Assembly: GCF_035825295.1 (NCBI RefSeq)
Contig: NZ_JAYMGI010000002.1
Span: 8,375,501-8,439,500 of the forward strand
Direction of reading: 5' to 3'
Origin: Actinacidiphila sp. DG2A-62
GTDB lineage: Bacteria; Actinomycetota; Actinomycetes; Streptomycetales; Streptomycetaceae
Length of the DNA: 64,000 nucleotides
Shown here: positions 58,563 through 64,000 of the stretch, piece by piece
Layout of the letters: every line of letters starts with the position of its first letter
Position numbering within the stretch: the first letter of the stretch is position 1
Notes under the pieces: generated by a model
Seen by the model: the letters and a program-made list of their open reading frames with translations, nothing else
Told to the model about the DNA's origin: nothing
The model's database searches: none
Position numbers and translations under genes: made by a program

Positions 58563-59520
58563 GCGGTTCCGGCCCGGCGTCGGCCGGGCCGGCGCCCGCT
58601 CGGCTCCGCCGGCCCGCGCCGAAGCGGGCCGGCGGCACCCCCATGTGCCGGCTGAAGTGGCGGCTGAAGTGCGCCTGGTCGTAGAAGCCGACCGCCGCCG
58701 CCACCTCGGCGGGACGCGCCCCGGCCAGCAGCATCGCGCGGGCGCGGTCGATCCGCCGGCCGGTCAGGTAGGTGTGCGGCGGCAGGCCGTAGGCACGGCT
58801 GAAGCTGCGGACCAGGTGCGTCGGGTGCGCGTGCAGGATCGCCGTGGCCTCCTCCAGCGTCAGTCCGTCGGCGACCCTGGCGTCCAGCAGTTCGCGCAGC
58901 CGCGCGGCGAGCCGGTCGCCCTCCCGGCCGGGCGGCCGGGGGCGCAGCCCGTCCATCCTGGCCAGCAGCCGTTCGCGCACGAACGCCAGGCGCGACTCGG
59001 CCTCCAGCGCGTCGTCGCGGTGCGCCAGCGCGGTGTGCAGCCGGTGCACGGCCCGGCGCAGCTCCGGGTCGGCCAGCACCGGGCCCTTGACCGCGGCGCC
59101 GGCGAGGCGCTCGGGGAGCACGTCGGTGGTCAGGTACAGCACCCGCTTGTGGAAGCCGGCGGGCAACACGGTGCGCCCGTCGTGCGGCACGCCCGGCGGC
59201 AGCAGCACCACCCGGGCGGCGTCCCACGCGCCGTGCCGCCGGCGGTCCAGCGAGAAGTCGACGACGCCGTGGTCCAGGATCATCACGTCCCACGTGTCAT
59301 GGGTGTGCACCGGGTAGGCGTGGTCGGTGAAGTGGGCGTGCAGCACCTCGGCGATGCCGGACACCGCGGGCCGCCAGGCCCGCACATCGGCCACGGGCCC
59401 GGTGCGCGCGGAGGACCCGGCCCGGGCCGGAGAGCCGGGCCGCGCCGCCGGTTCGGGCCGCGTCCCCGGTCCGGACCGTGCCGCCGGTCCGGACCGTGCC
59501 GCCGGCCCGGTGCGCCTCAC
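58534..59520 (-). CDS. AraC family transcriptional regulator
   Basis: 328 residues from GTG 59520, whose GTGA overlaps the stop of the LysR gene. After a Pro/Ala/Arg-rich tail of about 40 residues comes an AraC_binding cupin (HAHFTDHAYPVHTHDTWDVMI). The C-terminal double helix-turn-helix then follows (LTLEEATAILHAHPTHLVRSF, and ARPAEVAAAVGFYDQAHFSRH). A shorter start at a GTG near residue 43 would remove the tail. Coupling to the LysR gene suggests the two regulators are made together. Targets are unknown, and sdhCAB is divergent from the pair. Confidence 0.88.
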   Translation of the reverse strand: MRRTGPAARSGPAARSGPGTRPEPAARPGSPARAGSSARTGPVADVRAWRPAVSGIAEVLHAHFTDHAYPVHTHDTWDVMILDHGVVDFSLDRRRHGAWDAARVVLLPPGVPHDGRTVLPAGFHKRVLYLTTDVLPERLAGAAVKGPVLADPELRRAVHRLHTALAHRDDALEAESRLAFVRERLLARMDGLRPRPPGREGDRLAARLRELLDARVADGLTLEEATAILHAHPTHLVRSFSRAYGLPPHTYLTGRRIDRARAMLLAGARPAEVAAAVGFYDQAHFSRHFSRHMGVPPARFGAGRRSRAGAGPADAGPEPLSAWRSPGR

Positions 59521-60470
59521 CGCCCGGCCCCGCTTCCCGCGGGCGTGCCGCTCCCGGCCGGCGGGTGCAGCCCGCTCGCCGTCACCGCGCGCCGCGCCGC
59601 CTCCTGCACCACCTGCTGGAGCACCCGCGCGGCGCGCGGCGGCGCCACGTCGCTGCGGTGCGCCAGCGCGACGGTGCGGCGCAGCCCCGGGCGGGCGAAG
59701 GGCGTGACCCGCAAACCCTGGGCGGTCCTCGCGGCCACGGTGCTGGGCACCACGCCCAGCCCGAGCCCGGCCCGCACGAAGCCGAGCACCGCGTCCATCT
59801 CGCCGCCCTCCACCGTCAGGTACGGCTCGAAGCCGGCCGCCCGGCAGGCCGCGAGCGTCAGCTCCCGCAGGTCGTAGCCGTGCCGGAACATCACCATCGG
59901 CCGGCCCTCCAGGTCCGCGATCCGCAGCGGCGAGCGCGGCGCCGGCGTCTCGGCCGAGGAGACCGCCACCAGGTCCTCCTGGAACAGCTCGATCGTGGTC
60001 AGCGCGGGGGAGGGGCTGGGCAGCGGGAGCACCACGAGCGCCAGGTCCAGCGCGCCGCGCGCCAGCTGCCGTACCAGGTCGTGCGACCCGCCCTCCTCGA
60101 TGAACAGGTGGATGCCGGGGTGCCGGCCGTGGAAGTCGCGCAGCACGTCGGGCAGCAGCCCGGTGCACAGGCTCGGCGTCGCGCCCAGGCGCACCCGGCC
60201 GCGGCGCAGCTGTGCCAGCTCCTGCACCTCGTGGCGCGCGGTGTCGGCGTCCGCCAGGATCCGGCGGGCCAGCGGCAGCAGCGCCTCGCCCGCGTCGGTC
60301 AGCGCGATGTTCCCCCGTGCCCGGCTGAACAGCTCCGCGCCCAGCTCCTTCTCCAGCGCCCTGATCTGCTGCGACAGCGACGGCTGCGAGACGTGCACCT
60401 CCTCCGCCGCACGGGTGAAGTGCCGGGCGTCGGCGACGGCCACGAAGTACGCGAGCTGCTGCAACTGCAC
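59517..60470 (-). CDS. LysR family regulator divergent from sdhCAB
   Basis: 317 residues from GTG 60470 (VQLQQLAYFVAVADARHFTR). The winged helix contains HVSQPSLSQQIRALEKELGAELF, followed by a complete effector domain (RLGATPSLCTGLLPDVLRDF and so on). TATGCT lies 6 nt before the GTG, suggesting a leaderless transcript. Placement next to a divergent succinate dehydrogenase operon is a typical LysR arrangement, so control of sdhCAB and autoregulation are likely. A candidate box at 60491-60505 lies between the two start regions. The stop overlaps the start of the AraC gene. Confidence 0.93.
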   Translation of the reverse strand: MQLQQLAYFVAVADARHFTRAAEEVHVSQPSLSQQIRALEKELGAELFSRARGNIALTDAGEALLPLARRILADADTARHEVQELAQLRRGRVRLGATPSLCTGLLPDVLRDFHGRHPGIHLFIEEGGSHDLVRQLARGALDLALVVLPLPSPSPALTTIELFQEDLVAVSSAETPAPRSPLRIADLEGRPMVMFRHGYDLRELTLAACRAAGFEPYLTVEGGEMDAVLGFVRAGLGLGVVPSTVAARTAQGLRVTPFARPGLRRTVALAHRSDVAPPRAARVLQQVVQEAARRAVTASGLHPPAGSGTPAGSGAGR

Positions 60471-60476
60471 AGCGCC

Positions 60477-60482
60477 AGCATA
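60477..60482 (-). promoter_or_regulatory. TATGCT -10 element, probable leaderless start of the LysR gene
   Basis: On the minus strand TATGCT is followed by GGCGCT (6 nt) and the GTG at 60470. Confidence 0.6.
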
Positions 60483-60490
60483 GCGCAGTG

Positions 60491-60505
60491 ATAGCCACTG
60501 CCTAT
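60491..60505. promoter_or_regulatory. LysR-type box ATAG-N7-CTAT
   Basis: ATAGCCACTGCCTAT is an inverted repeat containing the LysR T-N11-A pattern, located just upstream of the LysR -10 element and 60 bp upstream of sdhC. Confidence 0.6.
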
Positions 60506-60565
60506 GGATACGAGCTGAACCATGTCTTGGACCACTGGACATGTCCGCGTCTACCGTCGGTGACC

Positions 60566-61273
60566 ATGGCACTGGCAACGCGCACGGACCGACGGCCGTC
60601 GATGCCCCGGACGCTGTGGGACTCCACCGTCGGCAAGAAGACCATCATGGCGGTCAGCGGGCTGGTCATGCTGCTCTACCTGCTGGTCCACATGTTCGGC
60701 AACCTCAAGATCTTCTTCGGCCCCGGCGACTTCAACGGCTACGCGCACTGGCTGCGCACCCTCGGCGAGCCCTTCCTGCACTACGCGTGGGCGCTGTGGA
60801 TCATCCGCGTGGTGCTCGTCGCGTCCGTCCTCGCGCACGGCGTCTGCGCCTACCAGCTCAGCCGCCGCGACCAGCGGGCCCGGCCGGTCGGCTACGTCCA
60901 CCGCAGAGCGCGCGCCTCCTACGCCACCCGCACCATGCGCTGGGGCGGCGTGATCCTGCTGCTGTTCGTCGTCTGGCACCTGCTGGACCTGACCACCGGC
61001 ACCGCCCACCCCGGCGGCTACCAGCCGGGCCACCCGTACCAGAACGTCGTGGACACCTTCTCCACCTGGTACGGCGACGCCGTCTACATCGTCGCGATGC
61101 TCGCCCTCGGCCTGCACGTGCGGCACGGCGTGTGGAGCGCCGCGCAGACCCTCGGCGCGGGCAGCCCGACCCGCGACCGGGCGCTGAGGACCGTCGCGAA
61201 CGCCATCGCCCTCGTGCTGACGGCCGGCTTCATCGCCGTGCCCGTCGGCGTCATGACCGGAATCGTGAGCTGA
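60566..61273 (+). CDS. sdhC: Succinate dehydrogenase/fumarate reductase cytochrome b subunit
   Basis: 235 residues, five helices, of the single-polypeptide (type B) cytochrome b558 subunit found in actinobacteria and Bacillus. GKKTIMAVSGLVMLLYLLVHMFGNL holds a haem-ligand His, with further His in FLHYAWALW, LVLASVLAHGVCAY and VVWHLLDL. It anchors SdhA and SdhB and connects them to menaquinone. A possible promoter is TTGGAC (near 60527) with TACCGT (60552-60557). The ATG at 60566 follows GGTGACC. sdhA starts 6 bp after the stop. Confidence 0.9.
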   Translation: MALATRTDRRPSMPRTLWDSTVGKKTIMAVSGLVMLLYLLVHMFGNLKIFFGPGDFNGYAHWLRTLGEPFLHYAWALWIIRVVLVASVLAHGVCAYQLSRRDQRARPVGYVHRRARASYATRTMRWGGVILLLFVVWHLLDLTTGTAHPGGYQPGHPYQNVVDTFSTWYGDAVYIVAMLALGLHVRHGVWSAAQTLGAGSPTRDRALRTVANAIALVLTAGFIAVPVGVMTGIVS

Positions 61274-61279
61274 GCCGAG

Positions 61280-63225
<1,946 letters not shown>

Positions 63226-63229
<4 letters not shown>

Positions 63230-63975
63230 GGATCGCCCTGCGCGTCTGGCGCCAGCAGAACCCCGAGGCGCCCGGCGCCATGCGGGAGTACGACGTGGAC
63301 GGCGTCTCGCCCGACATGTCCTTCCTGGAGATGCTCGACACCCTCAACGAGCGGCTCACCCTCGCCGGCGAGGAGCCGATCGCCTTCGACCACGACTGCC
63401 GCGAGGGCATCTGCGGCGCGTGCAGCCTGGTCATCGACGGGCAGGCGCACGGCCCCGAGCGCACCACCGCCTGCCAGCTGCACATGCGCGCCTTCCGCGA
63501 CGGCGACACCATCGACGTCGAACCCTGGCGGGCCGCCGCCTTCCCGGTGGTCCGCGACCTGGTCGTGGACCGCTCCGCCTTCGACCGGATCATCCAGGCC
63601 GGCGGCTACGTCAGCGTGCCCACCGGCTCCGCGCCCGAGGCGCACGCCACCGCGGTGCCCAAGGCCGACGCCGACCGGGCCTTCGAGCACGCCGAGTGCA
63701 TCGGCTGCGGCGCCTGCGTCGCGGCCTGCCCCAACGGCTCGGCGATGCTCTTCACCTCCGCCAAGGTCAACCACCTCGGCGCGCTGCCGCAGGGCGCCCC
63801 CGAACGGGAGACCCGGGTGCTCGACATGGTCGCCCGGATGGACGCCGAGGGCTTCGGCGGCTGCACCCTGGCCGGCGAGTGCGCGACCGCCTGCCCCAAG
63901 GGCATCCCGCTCACCTCCATCACGGCGATGAACAGGGAGTGGCTGCGCGCGAACCGCAAGGTCGCCCGGGACTGA
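63226..63975 (+). CDS. sdhB: Succinate dehydrogenase/fumarate reductase iron-sulfur subunit
   Basis: 249 residues. The N-terminal plant-type ferredoxin domain has the [2Fe-2S] ligands in DCREGICGACSLVID and a later Cys in TTACQ. The C-terminal domain has CIGCGACVAACPNG and ECATACPKGIPL for the 4Fe-4S and 3Fe-4S clusters. It conducts electrons from SdhA to the cytochrome b subunit. The ATG at 63226 overlaps the sdhA stop (ATGA). Only 25 bases remain after the stop, and no further gene is visible. Confidence 0.95.
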
Positions 63976-64000
63976 GCCGCGGGAGGCGCGCGACGGCGCC

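Overview
The window looks like chromosomal DNA from a streptomycete or close relative. Base composition is very GC-rich, nearly every third codon position is G or C, GTG starts are common, and the gene families are typical of Streptomyces (Rv1733c-type membrane protein, DUF6643, TerD family, LCP protein, RsbW-like and SpoIIE-like signalling proteins). I see no rRNA, tRNA, CRISPR array, insertion sequence or prophage. About 62 protein genes are supported. They are mostly short operons on both strands and read as ordinary core or subtelomeric metabolism, not as a biosynthetic gene cluster.

Layout. 1-8700: end of a ROK protein, a DUF2797 protein, a SHOCT membrane protein with a coupled small protein, an orphan RsbW-like ATPase, a decayed hydrolase, a molybdopterin oxidoreductase with its cytochrome b partner, and two unknown membrane proteins. 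8700-24800: SRPBCC and DeoR proteins, a very large membrane hydrolase facing a beta-helix/AAA+ fusion protein, MOSC, DUF6643, TerD, an HpnB-like glycosyltransferase, a racemase, Nudix and MFS genes. 24800-29000: PTS-dependent dihydroxyacetone kinase (dhaKLM) and a crcB-DUF190-crcB fluoride module. 29000-41000: NmrA-like reductase, LCP protein, MpaB-like protein, kinase-TPR fusion, SGNH hydrolase, aldo/keto reductase, PAS-SpoIIE phosphatase, and a divergent LysE exporter / ArgP-like LysR pair. 40850-48760: SDR/TetR, TetR/MFS, methyltransferase, and LysR / muconolactone-isomerase-like / MFS modules. 48840-54500: a flavin-transfer redox chain (ferric-reductase-like, FMN-binding protein, ApbE) divergent from a two-component system. 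54600-58560: divergent Tat-exported phosphatase and phospholipase C. 58530-63975: coupled AraC and LysR regulators divergent from sdhCAB.

Three themes go beyond gene calling. (1) At least ten genes carry a TANNNT hexamer 6-7 nt before the start codon, as expected for leaderless transcripts. (2) Several divergent intergenic regions hold clear operator candidates: paired 16-bp palindromes at 41639-41688, paired GGAA/TTCC palindromes at 44943-44996, an 11-bp-period triple repeat at 51774-51802, and a LysR-type box at 60491-60505. (3) Seven otherwise well conserved genes are broken by one or two reading-frame shifts, six of the sites being one base short inside a G or C run. This suggests consensus undercalling in the assembly more than seven independent pseudogenes, although the raw reads would have to decide.

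I did not find a clearly undescribed defence or biosynthetic system. The most unusual single gene product is the beta-helix/AAA+ fusion at 12775-15204.
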